This document shows, piece by piece, positions 54,886 to 64,000 of a stretch of 64,000 nt of DNA. The DNA is from Odiellus spinosus (taxonomy: Eukaryota; Arthropoda; Arachnida; Opiliones; Phalangiidae), in the NCBI GenBank assembly GCA_963920705.1, contig OY987232.1, positions 12,277,726 through 12,341,725 of the forward strand, written 5' to 3'. Below the pieces are notes generated by a model. It was given only the letters and a program-made list of their open reading frames with translations, made no database searches and had not been told where the DNA came from. Position 1 is the first letter of the stretch. Each line of letters starts with the position of its first letter. The position numbers were made by a program, and so were the translations under genes.

Positions 54886-55195
54886 AGGGTTCAACCTAAC
54901 AACAAATGATTTGATAACTATTCCTTATCGTTTAAATAGTCCTAATCCACCAGTAAATATTAAACTAAAAATAAATTTAAAACTTAATTGCCATCAAAAT
55001 AGGCTTAGCGGGAATCATGGAGATCCTTAATTTCTTCGCATTGAAGGGTCTCATGGAGAATGTTATTGAAGGTCTCATGGAGATCTCGCCTTAACGTCGA
55101 CTATTTGCTCAGTGGTCGCTGACCCTTCAATGTGAATAATTTCAAAATCTTCATTAATCCAGCTAATCCTATTTTCCGCGTAAGTTTTAAACACG

Positions 55196-56069
55196 GTTTG
55201 TACACAACCTGGAAAACCTGGAAAACCTGGAAAAGTCAGGGAATTTGAAAATTGGCCCAAAAAGTCAGGGAATTTGAAAATTGGCCCAAAAAGTCAGGGA
55301 ATTTGGAAATTGGCCCAAAAAGTCAGGGAATTTGGAAATTGGCCCAAAAAGTCAGGGAATTTGGAAATTGGCCCAAAAAGTCAGGGAATTTGGAAATTGG
55401 CCCAAAAAGTCAGGGAATTTGGAAATTGGCCCAAAAAGTCAGGGAATTTGGAAATTGGCCCAAAAAGTCAGGGAATTTGGAAATTGGCCCAAAAAGTCAG
55501 GGAATTTGGAAATTGGCCCAAAAAGTCAGGGAATTTGGAAATTGGCCCAAAAAGTCAGGGAATTTGGAAATTGGCCCAAAAAGTCAGGGAATTTGGAAAG
55601 TGGCCCAAAAAGTCAGGGAATTTGGAAATTGGCCCAAAAAGTCAGGGAATTTGGAAATTGGCCTAAAAAGTCAGGGAATTTGGAAATTGGCCCAAAAAGT
55701 CAGGGAATTCGGAAAGTGGCCCCAAAGGTCAGGGAAAAGTCAGAGAATTTGAAAATAGCCCAAATGGTCCGAGAAAATAAATATTTTGGTATGTGTCAAG
55801 GAACTGTTTATGATTGGTTTACCAATCAGTTGTAACATAATTATTATAAACAGAAAATATTTGCCTAAAGATTCAAATTGTTTCTCATATTCTGAGTAAA
55901 CTATCCTGACTCCGATGTCAAATAAAGTGTGGGAATTGCCAGCAGCTCGCTCGTAAGAATATATTCATGAAAAAAGTATTAAAATTGGTCAGGGAAATTG
56001 TTTAGAAATGGTCAGGGAAAACCTGGAAAAGTCAGGGAAATTAACTTTCAAAATTTTGTACGAATCCTG
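55196..56069. mobile_element. Family F element, copy F3
   Basis: Ends GGTTTGTACACAA and TTTTGTACGAATCCTG. TTTAAA flanks both sides. The unique right segment matches F1 and F2. Confidence 0.78.
55234..55725. repeat. 29-bp minisatellite, about 17 near-identical units
   Basis: Unit AAAAAGTCAGGGAATTTGG plus AAATTGGCCC. All three plus frames stay open, giving proteins with a 29-residue period; these are artefacts of the repeat. Confidence 0.94.
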
Positions 56070-56292
56070 TTTAAATTTAATTCTAGTTTAATATTTGTTT
56101 GTAATTTTTTTCACTATTGGATTAAATCTATTGAAACGACAATGAATCGATAAAAAAATCACTTGTTGTTAGGTTGCATTCTCCCCCTTTACAAGAAATC
56201 TGCTAAGCCTTGGTTACTTTCTAAGATTTGACAGACAAGCAAGTGGGTTTGTTAATTACTACTTTTTGGTTGTCTCTCTTTCCGTATCGAGA

Positions 56293-57372
56293 TAGGCAAG
56301 TAAACAACGCCCAGTAGTTTAAATACTATCAGCAAAGGTCCAGTTTTACGTCATAGTCCATCACTTAAAACTGGCCAAGTATCCGTCGACAATTATTAAA
56401 ATTAAAACTGGCCAAAAAAGTCATCACTCCTGTCTGGCTCCAGTGATTTGGACTCTTCCTTCATCTTTTGAGACGGGAGAGAGGGACGGAATTTAGGCGG
56501 GCCAACGCTTGGTTATATTGTCTTCCCTCCCAACACCGCAGAGTGGCGCTTCCTATTTGACAATTTACACGGCGACTGCGGCCGCTAGAGTGTCTCGAAT
56601 CAGAATCTGCCGTTACATTTACTTGGACCTTTGCCATAAGCCTATTATTATCTCTAAGTAGCCAGCTAACAACGCTATCTATGCGAGGTATCTCTGTCTC
56701 AGTAAGACTTATACCAGGTATCAAGTTAAAGTTAACATAAACTTGAACGCCGATGCCGACATTTCTCTTATCTCGTATATTACCAAGCAAGCCTGAACAC
56801 CAACGAAGGGGGATATCTGGTTTTCACTTCAACAAAGCGTCCCCCCAAACCACTCTATACAAGGGGCTAAATCCCGAAAATTTAATTTTTTAGACCACCC
56901 TGACGGTCAGAATCCCTTTAGCCTTTCATTCCTTACGAATCTATTACCCCGTCTATCTCATAGAAAGCGACTTACGGAGGTGCAGGTGTATAATTAGCAT
57001 TAGACGTTCAGAAATCAGGGACTGGGGTCTGATAGAAGGTCTTCTGATAGGTCTTCTGATAGAGGGTCTTCTTTATTGATACAATAAATGGGGAGTTGTT
57101 GAAAAATAGAAAACCTGTTCTGTAAAGCCATTTCGGCGATAGAAAAAATAAAATAAACTGGTTTATTTTACTTCATACTCAACCAGTGGCGCTGGGTTCG
57201 AGAATATTTTCAAAATCGCGAGCTAGCCCTGACGAAACGTTTTGTAGACATAGATGCCTAATCGAGAGGCCTTATTTGGCTACTTAGAGATAATAATAGA
57301 CTTATGCCTTTGCTGATAGTATTAAGCTATGGGGCGTTGTTTACTTTTATGTCATTAAGTCATAGACTTTTG
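56293..57372. mobile_element. Family G element, copy G3, with unrelated insert
   Basis: G-type sequence at 56293-56640 and 57300-57372 (right end intact, GACTTTTG) surrounds about 650 bp absent from G1 and G2. A 109-codon minus-strand frame (56461-56790) carries the same Ser/Arg-rich core as G1. Confidence 0.7.
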
Positions 57373-57998
57373 TATTTACTTGTATCAAAGTAACTAATAA
57401 CGATGTGTTCCACGTTAGCAAAGAAATAAGTATAGGAATAATTTATGTACAGTATGTTTTTATGACTGGGAATGATTTGCAGTTTGTGTATAGAAATATG
57501 GTGGTAAAGACAGGCCCCATCTTATTTAAAAGAAAAAAACAAGTTCAACTAATAAATGGGGTTGCAACAAGTACCATAAAGGATGAATTAATGATCAGAC
57601 CTCGCCCAACAGAGGAAGGAAAAAAAAGACTTATATATAGAGAACAAAGTTAAAGCTATTAGTCTTACTACGCGCGGTAGTATCGGGTCGATTCGAAGGG
57701 GGAAAACCTCCGCGGAGCAATAAGAACTTCGCCAATTAGTTCAACGGAAGACAGCTCGTTACGTAAATGGCTCATACCAAATAGAAACGAAAATGCTCCA
57801 GAGATTAGAAATAGAAATCCGAATCCCCTAAATCGGCAAAATAAATAAAAAATAGCTACTTCGCCTGTTTCACCTTAATTAGCTACGATGGTCGAACTGC
57901 AATTTAAGCTTACTTGGTGGTCTGGCTCGTTATTTGTGGTACACATGGTCAATGTTAAACTTAAGAAGGTAGTAAAGGGTAAATTTATTTAGTACGAT
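57373..57998. other. Intergenic, unassigned
   Basis: An 82-codon open frame at 57405-57653 has no recognisable domain; it could be an exon but lacks support. Confidence 0.4.
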
Positions 57999-58315
57999 CA
58001 AGAATTCGTTCAGGTTCCATAAGAATATGGGAGGGCCGCGATTCAATAACCATCCTCCCAAACTTTGTAGCAAAAGTTCGTCCGCTTCGAATCGATTTTT
58101 CAAGTAAATCGCTCCTGACATTATATTATTAACCCGCGCCACTAACGACCTTGACATAACATTTTGGGTAATAAAAATGGAGCCGACCGAAAAAAGATCT
58201 AAGCGTACAAATTTTGCGAAAATTGCGGACGAACTTTTGTTACAAAGTTTGGGAGGATGGTACCAGAGGCTAAAGCTATGCTCCCATATTCTTATGGAAC
58301 CTGAATGGATTCTTG
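57999..58315. mobile_element. Family A MITE, copy A10
   Basis: Perfect 7-bp duplication GTACGAT. Confidence 0.93.
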
Positions 58316-58356
58316 GTACGATGATATGAAAAAACCTAATAAGGGTAGATCAGTTG

Positions 58357-58776
58357 TTCTTGGGTAAGGATTGTTTGGGAATGATTGATTTCCCAGTCTT
58401 ACCTATTTTCCCAGTATCCCGCCTCTCGCGGAAGCGGGTGAACACGCTGTAGGCCATACCGTGACTGGTCTCGGATAATAGGCTCTATTGTTGCGATATC
58501 TTCAAGCTTACGCGTAAAACACCGTTATAATATACATTTCTTATCGTAACTAGTGAGACTTTTATGGTTCGTCGGAATTAAAATTCTAGCGATATTAGAA
58601 CGTGAGATAATAGGTACGGAAAGATAAAATTTCGATAGGTTATTTTTAAATAAGATTAGCTAATCTCTCACGTTATAATTATCAAAATTACGTCATGAAC
58701 TAAAGATTTCAATTCAAAATTTAAGACCGCGAACTGATAGAGTTTGTGGTGCGCTGCTAATGACCCTTTTTGATGA
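58357..58776. repeat. Dispersed repeat I, copy 3
   Basis: Collinear with 19341-19866 with several short losses. Confidence 0.72.
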
Positions 58777-58825
58777 GTTACCCATTGACTACCGCCTTAA
58801 AGGTGATTTTTTTTTTAGCTATAAC

Positions 58826-59143
58826 CAAGAATCCATTCAGGTTCCATAAGAATATGGGAGCATAGCTTTAGCCTCTGGTACCATCCTCCCAAACTTTGTG
58901 ACCAAAGTTCGTCCGCAATTTTCGCAACATTTGTACGCTTAGATCTTTTTTCGGTCGGCTCCATTTTTATTACCCAAAATATTATGTCAAGGTCGTTAGT
59001 GGCGCGGGTTAATAATATAATGTCAGGAGCGATTTACTTGAAAAATCGATTCGAAGCGGACGAACTTTTGCTACAAAGTTTTGGGAGGATGGTTATTGAA
59101 TCGCAGCCCTCCCATATTCTTATGGAACCTGAATGGATTCTTG
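58826..59143. mobile_element. Family A MITE, copy A11
   Basis: Perfect 7-bp duplication CTATAAC. Confidence 0.93.
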
Positions 59144-59767
59144 CTATAACTGTTTTCAAATATACTGAAAACATTTTACAAGGTTTTAGATAGGGATGCA
59201 ACCGTCCCCTGAAATAATTTAAATCTTTTGCCAAAATTAAATGAATCAGAGCTAGTTTAAAAAAGGTTTTTTATTAGTCAATTGTTCCAATGCATGATAT
59301 TTTTGTATATTCTATATAGATTTATTTCTAACTTGACTGTTTTTATGCTTAAGATTTGATTAAATCCGAAACTTATATATTTAGCAGCACATAGCCTTGA
59401 ACAACAACCAAATTATTTCGGAATTAGATATATTTTACACGAAATTTATTTATATTTAAATTTAATCGCGATGATTATTCATTTTCAAACTTTTTGGAAA
59501 ATATATCGAGCTACGACGTTATATATATTTTTGTCATGATCTTTACAATTTTGGTTTTAAAGGGAAACTTGGAGCTAAAAATGAAACGGTTTGAATTTAT
59601 TTTCTGAATCGCCATGCCATTCAACGTATTCGAGAATTTTCAAGGAATTTTTAGACATATTTTTGCTGTTTAAATTAATTTATTGGTAAAGTTTGAATAA
59701 AAGTACATATAAATTTGAACCAATTATATAATTTCAGGCTTCAATAGCGGTTTTAATGTCCTAACAT
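59144..59767. other. Intergenic, AT-rich
   Basis: Nothing recognised. Confidence 0.5.
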
Positions 59768-60082
59768 CAAGAATTCATTCAGGTTCTATAAGAATATGGG
59801 AGGGCCGCGATTCAATAACCATCCTCCCAAACTTTGTAGCAAAAGTTCGTCCGCTTCGAATCGACTTTTCAAGTAAATCGCTCCTGCCATCTATTATTAA
59901 CCCGCGCCACTAACGACCTTGACATAATATTTGGGTAATAAAAATGGAGCCGACCGAAAAAAGATCTAAGCGTACAAATGTTGCGAAAATTGCGGACGAA
60001 CTTTTGTTACAAAGTTTGGGAGGATGGTACCAGAGGCTAAAGCTATGCTCCCATATTCTTATGGAACCTGAATGGATTCTTG
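59768..60082. mobile_element. Family A MITE, copy A12
   Basis: No direct duplication; instead the flanks TAATGTCCTAACAT and ATGCTAGGACATTA are inverted repeats of each other (13 of 14). Confidence 0.88.
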
Positions 60083-60144
60083 ATGCTAGGACATTACAAG
60101 CGCTGTTGAAGGCTGAATATGATTGGCCGGATTTTACAAAATTA

Positions 60145-60262
60145 ATTTAACACCAAAAACGTGTCTAAAAATTACGGAAAAATTCTAGAATACGTTTTTT
60201 GTCATGGTGATTCCAAAAATAAATTCAAAAGCTGTTCCATTTTTAGCTCCAAGTTTACCTTT
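60145..60262. repeat. Dispersed repeat K
   Basis: Matches 15555-15660. Confidence 0.6.
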
Positions 60263-60472
60263 AATTTAGTATAAAATATAGAAAATAATCATTTTCTAAA
60301 GTCTAAACTAACTAAGAAACAGTAAGAGATAGGACTATATCACAGTCATTATTGCATAACAGTAATTATCATTAATTATCTTGATTGATTAGATACGATC
60401 ATACAAATGAAGTTAAATTATAGAAACCATGAGCACATTCGTTAAAAAAAAACTCATTTTTATAATTAATTA

Positions 60473-60809
60473 CAGAAGCCGATGAAACCCTCCTTTGAAG
60501 TCTATTACTCCCGGGTCTTGTCTACCCCTCTCTGTATGGGTTATTCTCAAGAGGCGCGATTCGTACGCCTCCTAACGGTAGATGTTTTCGGAGCGGGAGC
60601 TCGTCGAGCGAATATCTCTAGCAGCCTTGGAGTTCGTCCAAAAAACGTCGTCGTTTGTGGAGAGAGAGAATTTCCAATTTTCCGTAGACAGGGGGGATGA
60701 AGTAGGACCCCTTCTAACTCGTAAAATTGGGAATTTTACCCATACAGAGAGGAGCGCTATATGGAACATTGGAGTAGTAGACTTCAAAGGAGGGTTTCAT
60801 CGGCTTCTG
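60473..60809. mobile_element. Family B MITE, copy B7
   Basis: Full-length; flanks are both AT-rich but no clean 7-bp duplication remains. Confidence 0.9.
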
Positions 60810-60934
60810 TTTTAACTAATTTACTAAATTAATACACTATCATTTTTAAGTTTATTTAGGGTAATAAAAATTAATTTATAGTTTATCTGTATTATTATCA
60901 AGAGTATATTTTTTTCAAACATAGAGGGAACGTT

Positions 60935-61345
60935 AGCGCTCGGAATCAGATAATGAATAACTTTGGTTATCCATTTATAACTAGGCTTTCTTTAGATATT
61001 TTAATCTCGGATAAATTAAATTATTATAAAACCACAAATTATATAAACAGACGCGTATCAAATGGATACGAATTATCCGGAAATAAAATTTTAAGTTAGA
61101 TTAATAAACAAATTACGCGTTTATTCAAAAGGATAATGCGAAGATAAAAATACTACGTTTCTCGAAATTCGTGTAGAATGAAATATAATAATTATATTTT
61201 AATCTAAATTGAAAGGAACAGCGACTAAATCACTACATTCTAGCTTCGAGATTTGGGTTAAAATCCGCGAAGAAACTCTAGTTTCAAATGTTTCTTATCG
61301 GCGAATGAATAACTCTGTTATCAATTTCCTATAACAATGAGTACG
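60935..61345. mobile_element. Family J element, partial
   Basis: Begins TTAGCGCTCGGAAT and is collinear with 29441-30230 without D2; right terminus not found. Confidence 0.68.
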
Positions 61346-62601
61346 AATAAATTAATTATTTTTTTCTCGGGTGGGACGGCTATTATAATATTATAATATT
61401 TCCAGATTGGTGGTCGAAAATTGTCTCCTATATTTAAATATATTTTCTTGGTGCAAATATTAAAATTAAAATGGTTAGATTTCTTTTATTGGTCCGTGTT
61501 ACAGGTCCGATCATAGTATTATAGATCTAAAGATAAGATGAAGCAACCTTTGTTTTATTACTGATTCTTGCCTCTGAGATATTCTGCCTATTTCCATATA
61601 TAAATTAAATTATTATGTTAAAATAGGATAATATAATCAGATTTATAAAATTAAACGTTCATAATTGTGGTTGAAAATGATATAATTATTAAAGTTGTCT
61701 ATTGGCCATTTCGTGCCATCATTTTTGGTGGCAAAATTTGTCCTTGACGGAATCTAATGAAGTAAACTCTACTGCGCATGACTCAAACGAAACGACTCCA
61801 CCTTTTCTCTCTCGCATACTTTACATCCAAAATTCGTCTGCTATTCGCTTTCGAAGATCTCTCTAAAAACGCTTTGGTGTTTCATTTTTATTCTTTTGCT
61901 GATTCTCTACGTTAGACTTTTTAATATTCTGCCGATAGTTATGGAATTTATGAATTTTTAATTAAAAATATTAACTTTATCACTGCCTTCTCAATTACTA
62001 GGCCACGAAGTTTTTTTCTTGGCATTTTTAATTTGCAATTTGTCCGAGATAGATGTCACTTTCCTGAGGAATCTGTCTGGGGATTACGTAATGAATAGCC
62101 AATCGGGAGTCTCGCGTCGCCAATAGCCAATTAGATAAGGCTCTATCGAAGTAAGATCGTAGAACTCCTAGCGCCATCTAGGTGATAATATAGAGATCTT
62201 AATTTAAATTTATGATTTGATTTAGAACTTGTTTTAAATGTAAATATTTTAAAATCACAGTTTAATTATTTGACACTTAAAATAAATCAAAATTAATTTT
62301 TTTCTCGATTATTAATCTAATATTCGTATCTATTTTTGAATTTTCCGTCTACATTTGAATTTCCGGCTTTTTTTATCCTCAAGAAAGCGACATCTAACGA
62401 TATTTTTGAAGTCAGTACAGCCACCCCCTTTTTTCCTTACGGATAGGCCTAGTATTAAAAAAGGCAGTGACTTCATCCTCATCAAGTATGAGAGGATTGG
62501 GTACTTAAAATGAGTTCTTGATATTAATTAAAATTAAATACAATTTTAAAAGAACTCCTTATGTATTAAATAATTGAATTCGCGAATCTCTGAGTCAAAA
62601 T
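61346..62601. other. 3' flank of the LRR gene
   Basis: AT-rich with no open frame worth reporting. Part of it should be the 3' UTR of the minus-strand LRR gene, but no convincing AATAAA is close to the stop. Confidence 0.5.
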
Positions 62602-63279
62602 TTAAAGTCTGGTACCAGTTCTGACATTAGAATTACCACTTAAAACCAATGGCACAAATTTTTCTTCTGGATATTCGGGACTTATGGCGCATCCAGAATG
62701 ATGATGATTATGATTATGGACCTTTTCGTCGGTATGATATTTGGCTTTGAGATGCGAAATCATTTTTGCCCTGTACCACATAACCAGGACCACGAAACAC
62801 ACCACAAATAATCCGGCTCCAACGCAAGACACGGCCCATATCTGAATGTAAAACAACCGATGACAACCAAGGTCGTCTTCACTCGCGTCCGCTAAGAAGA
62901 CGTCCCTTAGGTATGGTGGCTCGCGACATACCACCTTCTTGTAGTCCAAGACCGAATTCGAACTGTCTTCGCGTTCCGTCCAATTACCGACTCGCAAGTA
63001 GTCCCGCAACCACAGTAAACTGCAATTACATTCCAAGGGATTGTCTCGTCCGTCGAACCAATCTATACGATCCCATTCCAGTAGATGGCGGGGTATCGTG
63101 GACAGTCCGTTACCACGAACGCTGACTTCTTTAAGGTTGCTGAGTCCTTCGAAGACACCGGACTCTAAACGTGACAAGGCCTTGTTGTAACTTAATGATA
63201 AATGCTCTAATTGGGAGTTATCCGCGAAGGCTCCTCTCTTGATGGTGGTCAAGAATGGGGCGTCATCAACGGATAGGCT
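62602..63279 (-). CDS. Last exon of a leucine-rich-repeat transmembrane protein (partial)
   Basis: Type I cell-surface protein; LRR ectodomains of this kind serve in adhesion or recognition. The exon encodes 225 residues: two to three LRRs (1-70), a cysteine-flanked C-terminal cap (about 79-139, NPLECNCSLLWL with C84, C86, C118 and C139), one membrane helix (about 143-168) followed by basic residues, and a 55-residue cytoplasmic tail with a histidine cluster. The 3' splice site is TTTCAG|AGCC (minus strand) at 63280-63282, phase 0; earlier exons lie beyond the window. Tartan/capricious-like proteins are one candidate family, but the LRR part seen is too short to decide. Confidence 0.88.
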   Translation of the reverse strand, partial: SLSVDDAPFLTTIKRGAFADNSQLEHLSLSYNKALSRLESGVFEGLSNLKEVSVRGNGLSTIPRHLLEWDRIDWFDGRDNPLECNCSLLWLRDYLRVGNWTEREDSSNSVLDYKKVVCREPPYLRDVFLADASEDDLGCHRLFYIQIWAVSCVGAGLFVVCFVVLVMWYRAKMISHLKAKYHTDEKVHNHNHHHSGCAISPEYPEEKFVPLVLSGNSNVRTGTRL

Positions 63280-63354
63280 CTGAAATTTAAAAGTTTAGTT
63301 ATATTAAGTTTAATATTAAATGGTTACATGATTTTGGGCAAGTAATTTTTAACG

Positions 63355-64000
63355 TTCGAAATTATTAAAACGAAATAACGAAATTATTAAGACGAAGTAA
63401 CGAAATTATTAAGACTAAATAACGAAATTATTAAGACTAAATAACGAAATTATTAAGACTAAATAACGAAATTATTAAGACGAAATAACGAAATTATTAA
63501 GACGAAATAACGAAATTATTAAAACGAAATAACGAAATTATTCAGACGAAATAACGAAATTATTCAGACGAAATAACGAAATTATTAAGACGAAATAACG
63601 AAATTATAAGACGAAATAACGAAATTATTAAGACGAAATAACGAAATTATTAAGACGAAATAACGAAATTATTAAGACGAAATAACGAAATTATTAAGAC
63701 GAAATAACGAAATTATTAAGACGAAATAACGAAATTATTAAGACGAAATAACGAAATTATTAAGACGAAATAACGAAATTATTAAGACGAAATAACGAAA
63801 TTATTAAGACGAAATAACGAAATTATTAAGACGAAATAACGAAATTATGAGACAAAATAACGAAATTATTAAGACGAAATAACGAAATTATTAAGACGAA
63901 ATAACGAAATTATTAAGACGAAATAACGAAATTATTAAGACGAAATAACGAAATTATTAAGACGAAATAACGAAATTATTAAGACGAAATAACGAAATTA
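63355..64000. repeat. 22-bp minisatellite in LRR gene intron, about 29 units, runs off the edge
   Basis: Unit AACGAAATTATTAAGACGAAAT repeats almost without change (given here as 20 plus 2 bases: AACGAAATTATTAAGACGAA, AT). Variants cluster at the left end, and single-base losses occur near 63607 and 63849. Confidence 0.95.

Larger units (their letters stand above)
54886..56186. mobile_element. Family C element, copy C4, interrupted by F3
   Basis: Left arm 54886-55195 and right arm 56070-56186 (GTTAGGTTGCATTCTCC) are C-like; F3 splits the right arm at a TTTAAA site. The end sequences are degraded, so TTAA is not preserved. Confidence 0.72.

Noticed and set aside
55252-55835. Three overlapping plus-strand frames of 130-184 codons
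   Set aside because: The 29-bp repeat happens to lack stops in all frames; the same residues appear in each frame.
57405-57653. 82-codon open frame as a possible exon
   Set aside because: No splice context or domain that I can support; left as unassigned.

Overview
This is nuclear DNA of an arthropod, most likely an insect. It is AT-rich, the only clear protein genes are intron-containing animal families (MATH-BTB and leucine-rich-repeat receptor-like), the tRNA genes carry a eukaryotic anticodon-loop intron, and short runs of the arthropod telomere-type unit GGTTA sit inside two repeats. The species cannot be fixed from sequence alone.

The most remarkable region is 1-12414: an uninterrupted head-to-tail array of tRNA-Tyr(GUA) genes, all on the minus strand. 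I count 78 complete copies plus one cut by the left edge, at a strict spacing of 155 or 163 bp. The array continues beyond the window. About 22 copies share an identical mature tRNA with intact A and B boxes, a 20-nt intron and a nearby oligo-T terminator. The others carry recurring base changes. One copy has a GAA (Phe-type) anticodon and two have an 11-nt intron. Two large internal duplications (periods 2878 bp and about 3635 bp) show how the array grows.

From 12415 to about 62600 the window is dominated by non-autonomous DNA transposons and minisatellites. Four palindromic families (called A, B, G and L here) have CA...TG ends and make 7-bp target-site duplications; A occurs 12 times and B 7 times. 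Family C is a TTAA-flanked palindrome, D/E are foldback elements with 15-bp micro-repeat arms, F and one 240-bp element look hAT-like, and I, J and K are other dispersed repeats. Several elements are nested, so their order of insertion can be read. At least nine minisatellites with 20-33-bp units occur, several of them inside transposon termini.

Between 32.3 and 40.4 kb lie three tandem paralogous MATH-BTB genes on the plus strand, each with two coding exons and a phase-0 intron. They are predicted cullin-3 substrate adaptors of the SPOP/TDPOZ type: the BTB half is nearly constant and the front of the MATH domain is variable. At 62.6-63.3 kb, on the minus strand, is the last exon of a leucine-rich-repeat transmembrane protein, whose upstream intron is filled by a 22-bp minisatellite running to the window edge. 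I see no functional link between the tRNA array, the MATH-BTB cluster and the LRR gene.
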